DNA of 64,000 nucleotides from Siphonobacter curvatus. GTDB taxonomy: Bacteria; Bacteroidota; Bacteroidia; Cytophagales; Spirosomataceae. The notes beneath the pieces are model-generated. The model worked only from the letters and a program-made list of their open reading frames with translations, was not told where the DNA came from and ran no database searches. The stretch lies in assembly GCF_002943425.1 (NCBI RefSeq), contig NZ_PTRA01000001.1:3038001-3102000 (forward strand), written 5' to 3'. The translations under genes and the position numbers were made by a program. Positions 8,132 through 17,340 of this stretch are shown here, piece by piece; position 1 is the first letter of the stretch, and the number at the start of each line of letters is the position of its first letter.

Positions 8132-9256
8132 TTATATACTCAGTCCAACCGTTTTCCAGGCGTTGCTGACTACCTTCTTTTCCGCTTCGCCAAACTGACT
8201 ACCCGCAATCTGGATAGTCAATTTCGCACAGTCTTTGAACTGACCCGAAGACGTCAGTTGCAGCATGGTATCGTACCAGATGCGACCCGCCACGTCCCAG
8301 GCATTACCGCCCAGTTCGGTAGCCACCAGGGCAAATACCCGGTTTGGTATACCGGAATTGATATGTACCCCATTGTTATCGTACGGCCCGGTGTACAGAT
8401 CGTTCATGTGACCGGGTTGCGGATCGGTACCCAGGTCCGGATCATCGACGTAAGCCTTGCCGGGATTCAGCATATCGCGGATGCCTTGACGTGTCGCGGC
8501 GGACACCAGTACTTCCGAACCAATGGTCCAGTTCGCCGTTTTCGCCTCCTCCTGTTTTTTCCACTGCCGAATCAAAATGCCGAATACATCCGAAAAGTGT
8601 TCGTTCAGGGCACCCGGCTGTCCGTAATAAGTCAGGTTACTGGTGAACGACTGAACCCCGTGCGTCAATTCATGCCCGACCACATCAAGCGATTGCGTAA
8701 AGCGGTTGAAGATGATGCCGTCCCCATCGCCGTACGCCATCAGCTCTCCGTTCCAGAAGGCATTGTTCATGGGTACAAAGCCGCCCCGATAATCCGGCTC
8801 AGCTACGTGCACGGCGGAGATCAGCGTCATACCCCGGTCATCCAGGGAATTCCGCTGAAAAATGCTTTCGTAAAAATCGTAGGTATCGCCCGAGTAATCG
8901 TAGGCTTCGTTGACGGCTACATCATTTCCGGCCTCCTGCCCTTCCCGCCGTACGATGACGTTTTTCAGTCGGTCCGTCTGACGAGCATCGTAAATCACGC
9001 GATCCTTACCCTGCTCGGCCGCAAAACTGTAAGCCCGCAAACTGGGAAAGGCCTGTGAAAACTGACGTTCCGCCCGTAAAGCCGAAGAAATTTTCACCGT
9101 AGCCAGGGCTCTGGCCCGTACTTCTGGATTGGACGATTGCACCAGTTGATCCGTCATATACGGCGGTACAATGCAATGAATGGAATGACGATGCGAGCAG
9201 TTACACATACGAGCGAGGTTCTGGTTTTTTTGGTCGAAACACAGGAAATCATTCAT
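8132..9256 (-). CDS. Protealysin-like M4 (thermolysin family) metallopeptidase
   Basis: About 374 residues from the ATG at 9256; an internal ATG at 9208 would remove 16 residues and is also plausible. The short N-terminal propeptide has HSIHCIVPPYMTDQL, matching the propeptide motif of protealysin-type proteases rather than the long FTP/PepSY propeptide of classical thermolysins. The catalytic domain carries the zinc motif HELTH, the third ligand region GALNEHFSDVFG, and the active-site histidine segment HINSGIPNRVFAL. No signal peptide is seen, as usual for this group, whose secretion route is unclear. It shares an operon with the emfourin-like inhibitor. A long antisense frame (8057-9058) is a shadow. 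Confidence 0.92.
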   Translation of the reverse strand: MNDFLCFDQKNQNLARMCNCSHRHSIHCIVPPYMTDQLVQSSNPEVRARALATVKISSALRAERQFSQAFPSLRAYSFAAEQGKDRVIYDARQTDRLKNVIVRREGQEAGNDVAVNEAYDYSGDTYDFYESIFQRNSLDDRGMTLISAVHVAEPDYRGGFVPMNNAFWNGELMAYGDGDGIIFNRFTQSLDVVGHELTHGVQSFTSNLTYYGQPGALNEHFSDVFGILIRQWKKQEEAKTANWTIGSEVLVSAATRQGIRDMLNPGKAYVDDPDLGTDPQPGHMNDLYTGPYDNNGVHINSGIPNRVFALVATELGGNAWDVAGRIWYDTMLQLTSSGQFKDCAKLTIQIAGSQFGEAEKKVVSNAWKTVGLSI

Positions 9257-9319
9257 CAAAGAGATGCTTCAAGATACCTAAAAAACCGGGCCGCACGAAG
9301 CGTTGATTCGGGAAAAGCG

Positions 9320-9376
9320 AGCAACAAAAAGGTCAGCGGGATACTTCCCTTAGATTGTCGAAGTACCCCGCTGACC
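9320..9376 (-). terminator. Terminator of metal-efflux operon
   Basis: Arms 9331-9346 and 9361-9376 (16 bp, one mismatch). Read on the minus strand the stem is followed by TTTTTGTTGC, a fitting T-run. It lies 33 bases past the stop of the RND pump gene. Confidence 0.8.
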
Positions 9377-9408
9377 GGAGAATAATTACGTCTATAAAGA
9401 GACTATTT

Positions 9409-12400
9409 TTACTCATCGGGCAAGCCGCGTTTGCGTAAGCCGGGCCGATACGCCAAGTAAAAGACCTGCGGCAGGACAATTAGCGACAGGATCATACAGA
9501 TCACCAGTCCACCCACGATCATAATCGCCAAGGGTTTCTGGATTTCGGAGCCCATGCCGGTGGACATAGCCGCGGGCAACAAACCCGCCGAGCCCATCAC
9601 GGCAATCATGAAAACGGGCCGAATCCGGGAGAATACCCCTTCCTTGATGGCTTTCTTGAGCGGGTATCCTTTCCGAAGTAAATCCTTCATGACCCCAATC
9701 AGAATGATCCCATCAATGGTACCGACGCCAAATAGGATGATGAAACCAATCCCGGCCGAGATACCGAAAATCGTATTCGTGATGAACAGCGAGAGAAATC
9801 CGCCGACGAATGCAAAGGGAATCGTCACTAGCGAAATCAGCGTATCCTTCAGGTTACCGAAATTAATGTACAGCAGGAAGAAAATCATCAGCAGGGAAAT
9901 CGGTACGATGACGGCCAGTCGGCTCGTCGCCCGCTGCTGACTTTCAAACTCGCCCGCCCAGGACATCTGGTATGAATCTGGCAATTGTACCTGCTCTTGT
10001 ACCCGTTGCTGAGCATCGGCGATGGTACTGCCCAAATCGCGGCCCCGCACGGAGAAGCCAATGCCAATGTACCGGCTGCTTCCTTCCCGGTAAATAAAGG
10101 CCGGACCGGTGTGAAAGGAAATGTCCGCGATTTCGTACAGGGGTACTTTTGACGTACCGCTGGCGGGTACCAGAATATTGGCGATCTCTTTTTCCGACTG
10201 CCGGAAGGGTTCGGCGTACCGAACCCGAATATCGAACAATCGCTCGTTTTCGTAAAAATGGGAGGCCTCTTTCCCGCCAATGGCCATTTCGATGACCGAC
10301 TGGGCATCGTCCATACTGACGCCGTAGCGACCCATGCGTTTTTCGTCCAGTTTAATCCGGAGTTCGGGCGAACCAATGTTCCGGAATACGTTCAGATCCT
10401 GCACGCCGGGCACGTCTTTAATGGCATCGGCAATCTGATCGGCGGTTTTTTCGAGCTGGAATAAATCATCGCCGAATACCTTGACCACCAGCGAGCTTTT
10501 CACCCCCGCTACGTATTCCTCCACGTTATCCATAATTGGCTGACTAAAGCTGAAGATGGTTCCGGGATATACACTGAGCGATTTTTCCATTTCTTCCAGC
10601 AGTTCCTCTTTCGAAATCTTCCGCTTCCACGCTTCTTTCGGATAGAGCTGTACGTGAAATTCCACGTTGAAGAATCCGGTCGGATCGGTACCATCATTGG
10701 GTCGGCCGGTCTGAGTGAGTACGAAACGAACTTCTTCAAACGATCGAAACTTCGCCTTCATCTCTTTCGTCAGCTTTACTGATTCCTGGAGACTAACGCT
10801 ATTGGGCAGCGTAGCCCGAATGTACAGGGCTCCTTCGTTCAGCTTGGGAATAAACTCCGAGCCTAATCGCCCGAAGCTGAGCATACAAACGGCGAACAAT
10901 CCGATGAATACGGCGATGGTCGCCTTCGGCATCCGGAACGCCCCCGCGAAGAGTTTGTAAATACCATTCCGGAAAAAATCGGTAATTGGGTTTTCGGGGT
11001 CCTTGATGTTTTTGCGTAACAGCACCTTACACATGGCGGGTACGTACGTCAGACTCAGCACAGCCGAGCCAATGAGGGCGTAACCGAGCGTAAAAGCCAA
11101 CGGCGTAAACATCTTGCCTTCTACTTTCTGGAAGGTAAAGATGGGCAATAGGGCCACGATCAGAATGATCTGGGCAAAGAAGATGGATTTGGCGACCGTG
11201 CGGGCACTCTGTTTAATGATCCCGAGTTTCGAGATTTTATTAAACCGCTCCATGCCCAGTTCATGAGCCCGCCGGTCGAGTCCCACGAAAACCGTCTCGA
11301 CCATCACCATCGTCCCTTCCAGCAGCAAGCCGAAATCGACGGCTCCGATGGAAATCAGGTTGGCCGGAACGCCCTGCACGCGTAACATAATGATGGCAAA
11401 CAGGAAGGCCAGCGGAATCACGGAAGCGACGATTACTGTCGTTCGCCAGTTAACTAGGAAGATAAAGACAAATACCGATACCAGTACAATCCCCTCCACG
11501 AGGTTGTGCGTTACCGTATCCACCGTCGTAGTGACCAGTTCGGAACGGTCGTGGAACGGTTCGATTTTTACGCCCTTGGGAAGAATCCGGTTGTTGAGAT
11601 CCTCGATTTTCAGCTTCAGGTTATCAATGACGGCACTCGGATTTTCACCCCGCAGCATAATCACAATGCCTTCCACCAGGTCATCTTCGTCCTGCAAACC
11701 GACCTGACCCAGTCGGGGTTTCGCCGTAATGTTTACCTTGGCGACGTTTCCGACGGTTACGGGGGTACCGTTGACGTTCTCAATCAGGATGTTTTCGATG
11801 TCGGCCGTACTTTCCAGTAAACCCACACCGCGTACCGCATAAGCCTGGCTACCCTTGGTAATGACATCGCCACCGACGTTGATGTTACTTTTGGAAACGG
11901 CTTCAAAGACATCCAGGGACGTCAGGTTGTAGTTGGCCAGTTCGACCGGGTCTACCTGTATTTCGTAGATTTTCTCTTCCCCGCCAAAGCTGACCACCTG
12001 GGCCACACCGGGTACCCCTACCAGCTCCCGTTCAACCACCCACTCCTGGAGAGCAGACAATTCCCGAATGGGCAGATCACCCTTGAGTACGTACCGGAAA
12101 ATTTCACCCGTCGCACCGGCGGGCGGTTCAATTTCCGCTTCGGCACCCTCGGGCATCGTGACGTTATTGATCCGATTGGAAGCGTACTGTTGGGCGTAAA
12201 AGTCATCGACCTTTTCGTCAAACAGTACGGTTACCACCGATAGCCCAAATAGCGAAACCGAGCGTACTTCGGTTTTCTTCGGGATCGTATTCATTTCCCG
12301 GGTGATGGGCAACGTAATAAATTTCTCTACCTCTTCCGCACTCCGACCGGACCACTGGGTAATGATTCGGACCCGGGTGTTGGTGACGTCTGGAAAGGCT

Positions 12401-12519
12401 TCTATGGGCGTATTCATGTAGCTGATAATCCCGGCACCCACCAGCAAAAAGGTCATAAAAAAGACCAGAATGTGGTTTCGCAGGGAAAAGGCTACAATCT
12501 TTTCAACAAATTTGGACAT
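9409..12519 (-). CDS. CzcA/CusA-family heavy-metal efflux RND pump
   Basis: 1036 residues, normal for HME-RND pumps. A first helix near residues 15-33 is followed by the porter loop, helices 2-7, a second porter loop and helices 8-12. The helix-4 proton-relay motif reads AVDFGLLLEGTMVMVE, with D395, E401 and E408; the spacing equals D402-D408-E415 of CzcA, but the middle aspartate is replaced by glutamate. The pump exports divalent or monovalent metal ions by proton antiport through the adaptor and outer-membrane channel encoded just upstream (7-base gap). The metal cannot be assigned from these residues. Third gene of a czcCBA-like operon. Confidence 0.95.
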   Translation of the reverse strand: MSKFVEKIVAFSLRNHILVFFMTFLLVGAGIISYMNTPIEAFPDVTNTRVRIITQWSGRSAEEVEKFITLPITREMNTIPKKTEVRSVSLFGLSVVTVLFDEKVDDFYAQQYASNRINNVTMPEGAEAEIEPPAGATGEIFRYVLKGDLPIRELSALQEWVVERELVGVPGVAQVVSFGGEEKIYEIQVDPVELANYNLTSLDVFEAVSKSNINVGGDVITKGSQAYAVRGVGLLESTADIENILIENVNGTPVTVGNVAKVNITAKPRLGQVGLQDEDDLVEGIVIMLRGENPSAVIDNLKLKIEDLNNRILPKGVKIEPFHDRSELVTTTVDTVTHNLVEGIVLVSVFVFIFLVNWRTTVIVASVIPLAFLFAIIMLRVQGVPANLISIGAVDFGLLLEGTMVMVETVFVGLDRRAHELGMERFNKISKLGIIKQSARTVAKSIFFAQIILIVALLPIFTFQKVEGKMFTPLAFTLGYALIGSAVLSLTYVPAMCKVLLRKNIKDPENPITDFFRNGIYKLFAGAFRMPKATIAVFIGLFAVCMLSFGRLGSEFIPKLNEGALYIRATLPNSVSLQESVKLTKEMKAKFRSFEEVRFVLTQTGRPNDGTDPTGFFNVEFHVQLYPKEAWKRKISKEELLEEMEKSLSVYPGTIFSFSQPIMDNVEEYVAGVKSSLVVKVFGDDLFQLEKTADQIADAIKDVPGVQDLNVFRNIGSPELRIKLDEKRMGRYGVSMDDAQSVIEMAIGGKEASHFYENERLFDIRVRYAEPFRQSEKEIANILVPASGTSKVPLYEIADISFHTGPAFIYREGSSRYIGIGFSVRGRDLGSTIADAQQRVQEQVQLPDSYQMSWAGEFESQQRATSRLAVIVPISLLMIFFLLYINFGNLKDTLISLVTIPFAFVGGFLSLFITNTIFGISAGIGFIILFGVGTIDGIILIGVMKDLLRKGYPLKKAIKEGVFSRIRPVFMIAVMGSAGLLPAAMSTGMGSEIQKPLAIMIVGGLVICMILSLIVLPQVFYLAYRPGLRKRGLPDE

Positions 12520-12526
12520 AACAGAC

Positions 12527-13648
12527 TCAGTGTGCGGCTTTAGTTTGCTTCAACTGATTATAAACCAGCAATTGATTTTTAGTCAGAATTTTATCTCCTA
12601 CCTGTACGCCTCCGTGGAAGTACGTGGAGTCACTGTTCTGGAACAGCGGTGTCAAATTGACGAGTTCGAGATTGCATTCATCCTGGTACTTTACCACGAA
12701 ATAGCGGTCTTCATCAAACACAACGGCTTGCGTAGGAACGGCCATGGTGGTTTCATTACCCGTTTTCTTCACGCGAATGATGACGAACATTTCGGGCTTC
12801 AGCAGCAGACCGGGGTTGTCCAAGAAAATCTGCGCTTTCAGTACCCGCTCGTTCGGATCGAAGACATTAGAAAAACGACTGATCTTTCCGTGGAAAACGG
12901 TATTGGGGTACGCTGTTGTGGTGATCTCGACGGGCATGCCTTCTTTCACCTGTCCCAGCTGACCCGTGTAGATATTGGCCGTAACCCACACCTGCTTGAG
13001 GTCAGAAATGGTAAACAGGGCATCGGCCCCCGCTTCCACCTGTTGCCCGACAACGATGTTTTTTTCCACGACATAACCATTACTAGCGGCTTTCACGACG
13101 AGTACCCCTTTTTCCAGACTACCGCCGTACAGGTTCAAAGTTTCCTGAGCTTTGATGATGCTTTGCTTGGCCACGTCTACTTCGCTTTCGGCCACGACCA
13201 GCTCTTTTTCCGTAGCCAGTTTGTCTTCGTACATTTCCTTCACGGAAGCCAGGTTTCGTTCGGCGGTTCGCAGGGTGGCCTGAGCCGTTTTCAGATCCGT
13301 ACTCAAGTTGGTTAGTTCCGAGCTGCGTAGTTCGAGCATGACCTGGCCTTTCTTCACGTAATCGCCCAGGGCAAAATTGACTTTGCTCACGACCCCATCG
13401 ATCAAAGGCACAAACCGCACAACCTTGTCGGGATTGTAATTGACTTTTCCCGTCAATGAAATTTTCTGAATGGGCGTTGTCGCCTTTACTTCGGTCGTTT
13501 GAGTGGTTACCTCCTTGGCCAGGCAGTGGGTAGAATCGGCCTGGGGAATGTTTTGGGTCTGTGGCTCTGGCTTTTGGTTGCAGCTCAGCACAAGACCGCC
13601 CAACAGAGCGAGTGTCAGGCCATTAAGAGTAGCATACATTAACTTCAT
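12527..13648 (-). CDS. Efflux RND periplasmic adaptor (CusB/CzcB type), lipoprotein
   Basis: 373 residues. The N-terminus MKLMYATLNGLTLALLGGLV then LSCNQ gives a lipobox with cysteine near residue 23, so the protein should be anchored to a membrane by lipid. It then has a barrel-sandwich hybrid half (GVVSKVNFALGDYVKKGQVM), an alpha-helical hairpin (about 110-165), the second lipoyl half (VVKAASNGYVVEKNIVVGQQ) and beta-barrel and membrane-proximal domains. No extra N-terminal metal-binding domain is present. It bridges the inner-membrane pump and the outer-membrane channel; its ATG overlaps the stop of the outer-membrane gene by four bases. Confidence 0.93.
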   Translation of the reverse strand: MKLMYATLNGLTLALLGGLVLSCNQKPEPQTQNIPQADSTHCLAKEVTTQTTEVKATTPIQKISLTGKVNYNPDKVVRFVPLIDGVVSKVNFALGDYVKKGQVMLELRSSELTNLSTDLKTAQATLRTAERNLASVKEMYEDKLATEKELVVAESEVDVAKQSIIKAQETLNLYGGSLEKGVLVVKAASNGYVVEKNIVVGQQVEAGADALFTISDLKQVWVTANIYTGQLGQVKEGMPVEITTTAYPNTVFHGKISRFSNVFDPNERVLKAQIFLDNPGLLLKPEMFVIIRVKKTGNETTMAVPTQAVVFDEDRYFVVKYQDECNLELVNLTPLFQNSDSTYFHGGVQVGDKILTKNQLLVYNQLKQTKAAH

Positions 13649-14940
13649 GGCAGGTCGGTTCCAGCTAAATAATTAAGTTCTTCCAAAGAATTTCTGAGAT
13701 TTTTAGTCGCTTTCAGCAGCGTTTCGCGGTTGGCCCGGAAGGCCTCGAAGTAGTTGAGGAATTCCAGCAGACTGATATTCTTTCGCTGGAAGTTGCGACT
13801 GATGGCCTCGCTAAGTTCCTCCAGTTCCGTTGCGTAATTGACGTCGATTCGTTCGTAGAAATCACTGGTTCCGAGGAAGTTGGCGTACGCTTTAAACAGC
13901 TGATTCTGCCAGTCATTACGGGCCTCTTCCAGTTGACGACTCGTTTTTTCGATTTCGATTTTACTCGACAGAATGTTGCCCTTGTTCCGATCGAAAACGG
14001 GAATATCTGCCGATACACCAAACCCAACAAAATCAAGCATGGTATTCCCGTTTCGATCGTAGCCTGCCTTAAGCGTTAGATCGGGCGTTTTTTTGGCCTC
14101 CTCGTAACGGCTCTGGGCTTTGGCATAGGCCACTTCGCTCTGGGCCGCCCGTAAGCGTGGCGGATCTTCACTAACGCGTTGGCGGAAGAAAGAAAAACCT
14201 CCCTGTTTTAATGCGGTATACGCGGGCAGGACTGAGCCGTCACTAATAATCAAATACGTCGTTACGGGCAGGGCCATCAGCGTTTTGAGCTGTTGCTGCG
14301 AATCCTGAATTTCCTGATCCAGCTCCCGCAAATCGTCCATCAATTCCAGCTCCAGAGACTTTAACCGGAAGTACTCCGCTTTCGAGAGGTTATTATTCTG
14401 ATACTGACGCTCCTGAGCCTTAAACACTTCCGACAGTACCGTCAGCTGATCCGCGAAGAGTTGTTTGGTCTGCTGATCGTACGTCAGTTCGGTAAGCAGA
14501 TGGCGGAATTCGGCCTTTAAGGAAACCAGTAAGTCGAGGAAATACTGCTCCGTCCGATCCCGGTTCACCTTTTCGATCGCCACCATTTTCCGACGTTTCC
14601 CGGCGGTTAGGATGAGTTGTTCGAGATCAAAGGCAAACTGCTGGTTTCGTCCGAAGTTCTTTCCCAGGGGTGGGGAAACCTCTTCGCCCCGCGTTTGTCG
14701 CTGGGTGGCCCAAAGGTTTACCTGGTCGATCCCGAAATTAGGATTAGGCCAGGCCTTCGCCTGCAGAATCTGAGCCTCCGCCTGGGAAATCGTCAGCTTT
14801 TCGGCAATTAGACGCAGGTTATTCGTCAGGAATAACTGCTCGGCCTCCGCCCGGGTAATACGCATGGTATCAACCGGGACTGACTGGCCCCAACTGCTGC
14901 CTACGCTTAGTATAAAAAAGAGAAATAAGATCCGACGCAT
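13645..14940 (-). CDS. Outer-membrane efflux protein (CzcC/CusC, TolC family)
   Basis: 431 residues from the ATG at 14940, chosen because it opens a good signal peptide (MRRILFLFFILSVGSSWGQ); an ATG 15 bases upstream is in frame. The rest is the paired OEP architecture of TolC-type channels: long helices with many Q/E/A residues (LEELSEAISRNFQRKNISLLEFLNYFEAF near the end). First gene of the efflux operon, overlapping the adaptor gene by four bases. Together the three products form an envelope-spanning metal exporter. Confidence 0.92.
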   Translation of the reverse strand: MRRILFLFFILSVGSSWGQSVPVDTMRITRAEAEQLFLTNNLRLIAEKLTISQAEAQILQAKAWPNPNFGIDQVNLWATQRQTRGEEVSPPLGKNFGRNQQFAFDLEQLILTAGKRRKMVAIEKVNRDRTEQYFLDLLVSLKAEFRHLLTELTYDQQTKQLFADQLTVLSEVFKAQERQYQNNNLSKAEYFRLKSLELELMDDLRELDQEIQDSQQQLKTLMALPVTTYLIISDGSVLPAYTALKQGGFSFFRQRVSEDPPRLRAAQSEVAYAKAQSRYEEAKKTPDLTLKAGYDRNGNTMLDFVGFGVSADIPVFDRNKGNILSSKIEIEKTSRQLEEARNDWQNQLFKAYANFLGTSDFYERIDVNYATELEELSEAISRNFQRKNISLLEFLNYFEAFRANRETLLKATKNLRNSLEELNYLAGTDLP

Positions 14941-15010
14941 AATGACCAATGACAATTACATTGGCAAAATTGCGAAGGCAAGATTAAGGGGAAATTAACA
15001 GAATTATTAA

Positions 15011-15047
15011 AAGTAGATTGGAAGTAGATTAGAGTTTTTTAATCTAC
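15011..15047 (-). promoter_or_regulatory. Candidate response-regulator operator before efflux operon
   Basis: AAGTAGATT occurs at 15011-15019 and 15022-15030 (11-bp spacing, one helical turn), and the inverse AATCTAC lies at 15041-15047. Tandem half sites about one turn apart are typical for OmpR-type regulators. The site is about 70-105 bp upstream of the first efflux gene and just behind the kinase gene. Function is inferred. Confidence 0.4.
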
Positions 15048-15089
15048 GAAAAGGAGCTAGCTTTTTGCAGCATCGTTACTCACACTATC

Positions 15090-16454
15090 TTACGATTGCT
15101 TGAAATCAATCACAAATACTGACCCTTCTCCCACGACGGATTGAAAACTTAACGTAAAACCATGAAGATCCAGAATACGCTGCGTTAAGTGTAAGCCCAA
15201 GCCGTGACCGACAACCGAAGTGGTGTTTGATCCACGATAGAAAAGATCAAAAATTTTCAATTGCTCCGCCGGTTCGATACCTCTACCCTGATCAATTATA
15301 CGAATTTGCAAATTCGTATAATAATCCAAGGCTACCACGACAGGTTTGGCATCCGAAAACTTAATCGCATTCTCAATTAGATTGGTTAATACGAGTGATA
15401 GTAATACTTCATTTCCTTCAACAATTAGCCAGTCCGTGTTATCCTGTTCCGACGAAACTTCCACCTCGACTACCACCGATGGATGCGTTAATTGAATCTT
15501 CCCTAAAACATCCCACAAAACATCGTCAATCTGAATCGCTTGAATTGGAAAATTGCGACTGGATTCCAGTCCTGACAGGATCAGTAAGCCTTCGAGTATA
15601 TCCTTTAAATGCTGAGCATCCAGCAGCAGGGTTTGTACTAAGGCCTGGTATTCTTCTTCACTTCGCTTCTGTTGCAGGTTCACCTGTAGCTCACCAATGA
15701 GTGCGGCCAAAGGTGTTTTCAACTCGTGGGAAGCGTGTTTTAAGAAATGTTTCTGGCTTTTCACGCTTTTTTCCAGCCGCTCCAGAAAATAGTTGAACGT
15801 GGCAACTACCTGCTGCAACTCATCGTCCGTAGCTCCTTTTTGCTGGGGTAAGCGTAAGTGCAGGTTATCCGCCGAAATCGTATTGACCTGATCAATGACT
15901 TCTATAAAGGGGTGAAATGTTCGTTTGGACAACCACGCATTCAATAGCAGGTTAATGGCGACTCCTCCGAAAAAGAAGGTCAGCATGGTGATTCCCAGGT
16001 TAGTAAGCCGATCCTGACCGCTTACATTAACCCCCGAAGAAATGATGATAAAATCGCCCTGATTGTCCTGATAATAAATACCCACACATTGTCGTCCATT
16101 CTGATAAAACTGCACCGACTTTGCTTGCTGTATTTCCTTTAATCGCTTCGAACTAATCGGTACAGCCGGACCATTGTCGACAAAAATCAATTTACCCGTT
16201 GTATCGTAAACCTGTACAATTTCATCCACTAAAGGGACGCGATACATGGATTCCTGTTTGCTGTAATTTAGTTTTGTTGCTTCATCTTTTTCAAAGTACA
16301 CAAAGGCAGCAATTAAAGCCCGATCACTGAGTTTATTAAAAAATATGGTATCGGTATGTTTCTTAAAGATGATATAAGTACCTACGAAAACAATCACCAG
16401 GGTGATGGCGAAAATAAGGGTGGATTGTAATGTAAGTTTAAAGCGAAGTTTCAT
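15090..16454 (-). CDS. Sensor histidine kinase of metal-efflux two-component system
   Basis: 454 residues. Two transmembrane segments (about 10-30 and 175-195) flank a periplasmic sensor of about 140 residues; a HAMP-like linker (FHPFIEVIDQVNTIS) follows. The HisKA motif KHASHELKTPLAAL carries the phosphoacceptor H243; the ATPase has N-box VLTNLIENAIKFSD, IIDQGRGIEPAEQLKIFDLFYRG and GHGLGLHLTQRI. Organisation matches CusS/CzcS-like kinases. It lies 47 bases after the response regulator on the same strand and next to the efflux operon, so it likely senses periplasmic metal and controls export. No obvious cysteine or methionine cluster identifies the metal. Confidence 0.92.
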   Translation of the reverse strand: MKLRFKLTLQSTLIFAITLVIVFVGTYIIFKKHTDTIFFNKLSDRALIAAFVYFEKDEATKLNYSKQESMYRVPLVDEIVQVYDTTGKLIFVDNGPAVPISSKRLKEIQQAKSVQFYQNGRQCVGIYYQDNQGDFIIISSGVNVSGQDRLTNLGITMLTFFFGGVAINLLLNAWLSKRTFHPFIEVIDQVNTISADNLHLRLPQQKGATDDELQQVVATFNYFLERLEKSVKSQKHFLKHASHELKTPLAALIGELQVNLQQKRSEEEYQALVQTLLLDAQHLKDILEGLLILSGLESSRNFPIQAIQIDDVLWDVLGKIQLTHPSVVVEVEVSSEQDNTDWLIVEGNEVLLSLVLTNLIENAIKFSDAKPVVVALDYYTNLQIRIIDQGRGIEPAEQLKIFDLFYRGSNTTSVVGHGLGLHLTQRILDLHGFTLSFQSVVGEGSVFVIDFKQS

Positions 16455-16501
16455 TCAAAAATTCTATCTAATAGCTATTTTTTAACCTAACGAATACTTT
16501 T

Positions 16502-17191
16502 CTATTCTTCCGTGTATTGTTCAAACAAATATCCTCTTCCTTTAATCGTTTGAATGAATTTTGTATCATATCCTTTATCCAGTTTATTTCTCAGATAGTT
16601 AATATATACATCTACTACGTTAGTGTTGGTATCAAAGTTTAAATCCCAGGCAGCTTCGGCGATTTCAGCACGTGTTACTACCCGTTCCTTATTCTGCATA
16701 AAGAACAGTAGCAGTTTAAATTCACGCGGCGACAGAGTGATTTCCGTTTCTCCCCGCTTCACGACATGGCGATCCAGATTGATGCTTAAATCATAGTACG
16801 TATACTGCTCAAAGTTTCCCTTTTCGAAAGATTTCCGCCGCAGCTGAGCATTGATTCGAGCAATTAGTTCCAGAAAGTTGAAGGGCTTCCCTAAGTAATC
16901 ATCGGCTCCGGCTTCCAGTCCCTGAATCTTCTCCTCCGGCGTATTTAACGCACTCAGCATGATGATCGGAACGTTGATTTCCCGCCGGCGAATCGTTCGA
17001 CAGACATCAAACCCATCCAGGTCCGGTAACATAATGTCCAGAATAATAGCATCAAATTCCTGCTGCATCGTCTCTTCGATGGCCTCGTAACCCTTCATCA
17101 CGTGCCGAACCTGAAATAGCTTTTCCCGCAATCCTTTTTCAACAAAGGAAGCCACCCGGCTATCATCCTCAACGAGCAAAATTTTTGACAT
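16502..17191 (-). CDS. OmpR/PhoB-type response regulator (CusR/CopR-like)
   Basis: 229 residues. The receiver has the acidic pair in LLVEDDSRVA, the phosphoacceptor D52 in AIILDIMLPDLDG, and the lysine in DDYLGKPFNF. A C-terminal winged helix (about 130-225) contains ITLSPREFKLLLFFMQNKERVVTRAEI and a final GRGYLFE hairpin, the usual trans_reg_C ending. First gene of a kinase/regulator pair that precedes czcCBA-like genes on the same strand, so regulation of that operon and of itself is likely. A candidate -7 element lies at 17232-17239. Confidence 0.93.
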   Translation of the reverse strand: MSKILLVEDDSRVASFVEKGLREKLFQVRHVMKGYEAIEETMQQEFDAIILDIMLPDLDGFDVCRTIRRREINVPIIMLSALNTPEEKIQGLEAGADDYLGKPFNFLELIARINAQLRRKSFEKGNFEQYTYYDLSINLDRHVVKRGETEITLSPREFKLLLFFMQNKERVVTRAEIAEAAWDLNFDTNTNVVDVYINYLRNKLDKGYDTKFIQTIKGRGYLFEQYTEE

Positions 17192-17231
17192 GGCAGTATA
17201 TATTGATTACCGAAGTATAATTCAATAATGA

Positions 17232-17239
17232 CAAAACTA
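17232..17239 (-). promoter_or_regulatory. Candidate -7 element of the regulator/kinase pair
   Basis: On the minus strand this reads TAGTTTTG, a perfect TAnnTTTG. It lies about 40 bases upstream of the regulator ATG at 17191. No -33 TTTG at the right spacing is seen. The 16-bp palindrome at 17249-17264 lies just upstream, so a factor bound there could influence both directions. Confidence 0.35.
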
Positions 17240-17248
17240 GTTTTCGAT

Positions 17249-17286
17249 TGTTCAAAACCGCACAGCCTACTGTTCACAAATGAGCA
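17249..17286. promoter_or_regulatory. Paired 16-bp imperfect palindromes before permease gene
   Basis: TGTTCAAAACCGCACA at 17249-17264 and TGTTCACAAATGAGCA at 17271-17286 start exactly 22 bp apart. Both fit TGTYCR-N4-YGNNCA, also seen twice with the same 22-bp spacing at 20853-20890. They lie about 55 bp upstream of a -24/-12-like element. These are probable binding sites of a dimeric activator. Confidence 0.5.
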
Positions 17287-17340
17287 TTCAAACTCTTCTA
17301 ACTAACTGTTTGTCTGAATCTTAACAAACTTTAACTTTTC

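Noticed and set aside
8057-9058. Open frame of 333 codons on the plus strand
   Set aside because: It runs antisense to the M4 peptidase, whose zinc motif, propeptide and neighbour are convincing. The antisense product shows no domain, and its length follows from the base composition of the real gene.
12470-13315. Open frame of 281 codons on the plus strand
   Set aside because: Antisense to the efflux adaptor and the start of the pump gene, both intact members of known families in one operon. No domain in the product.
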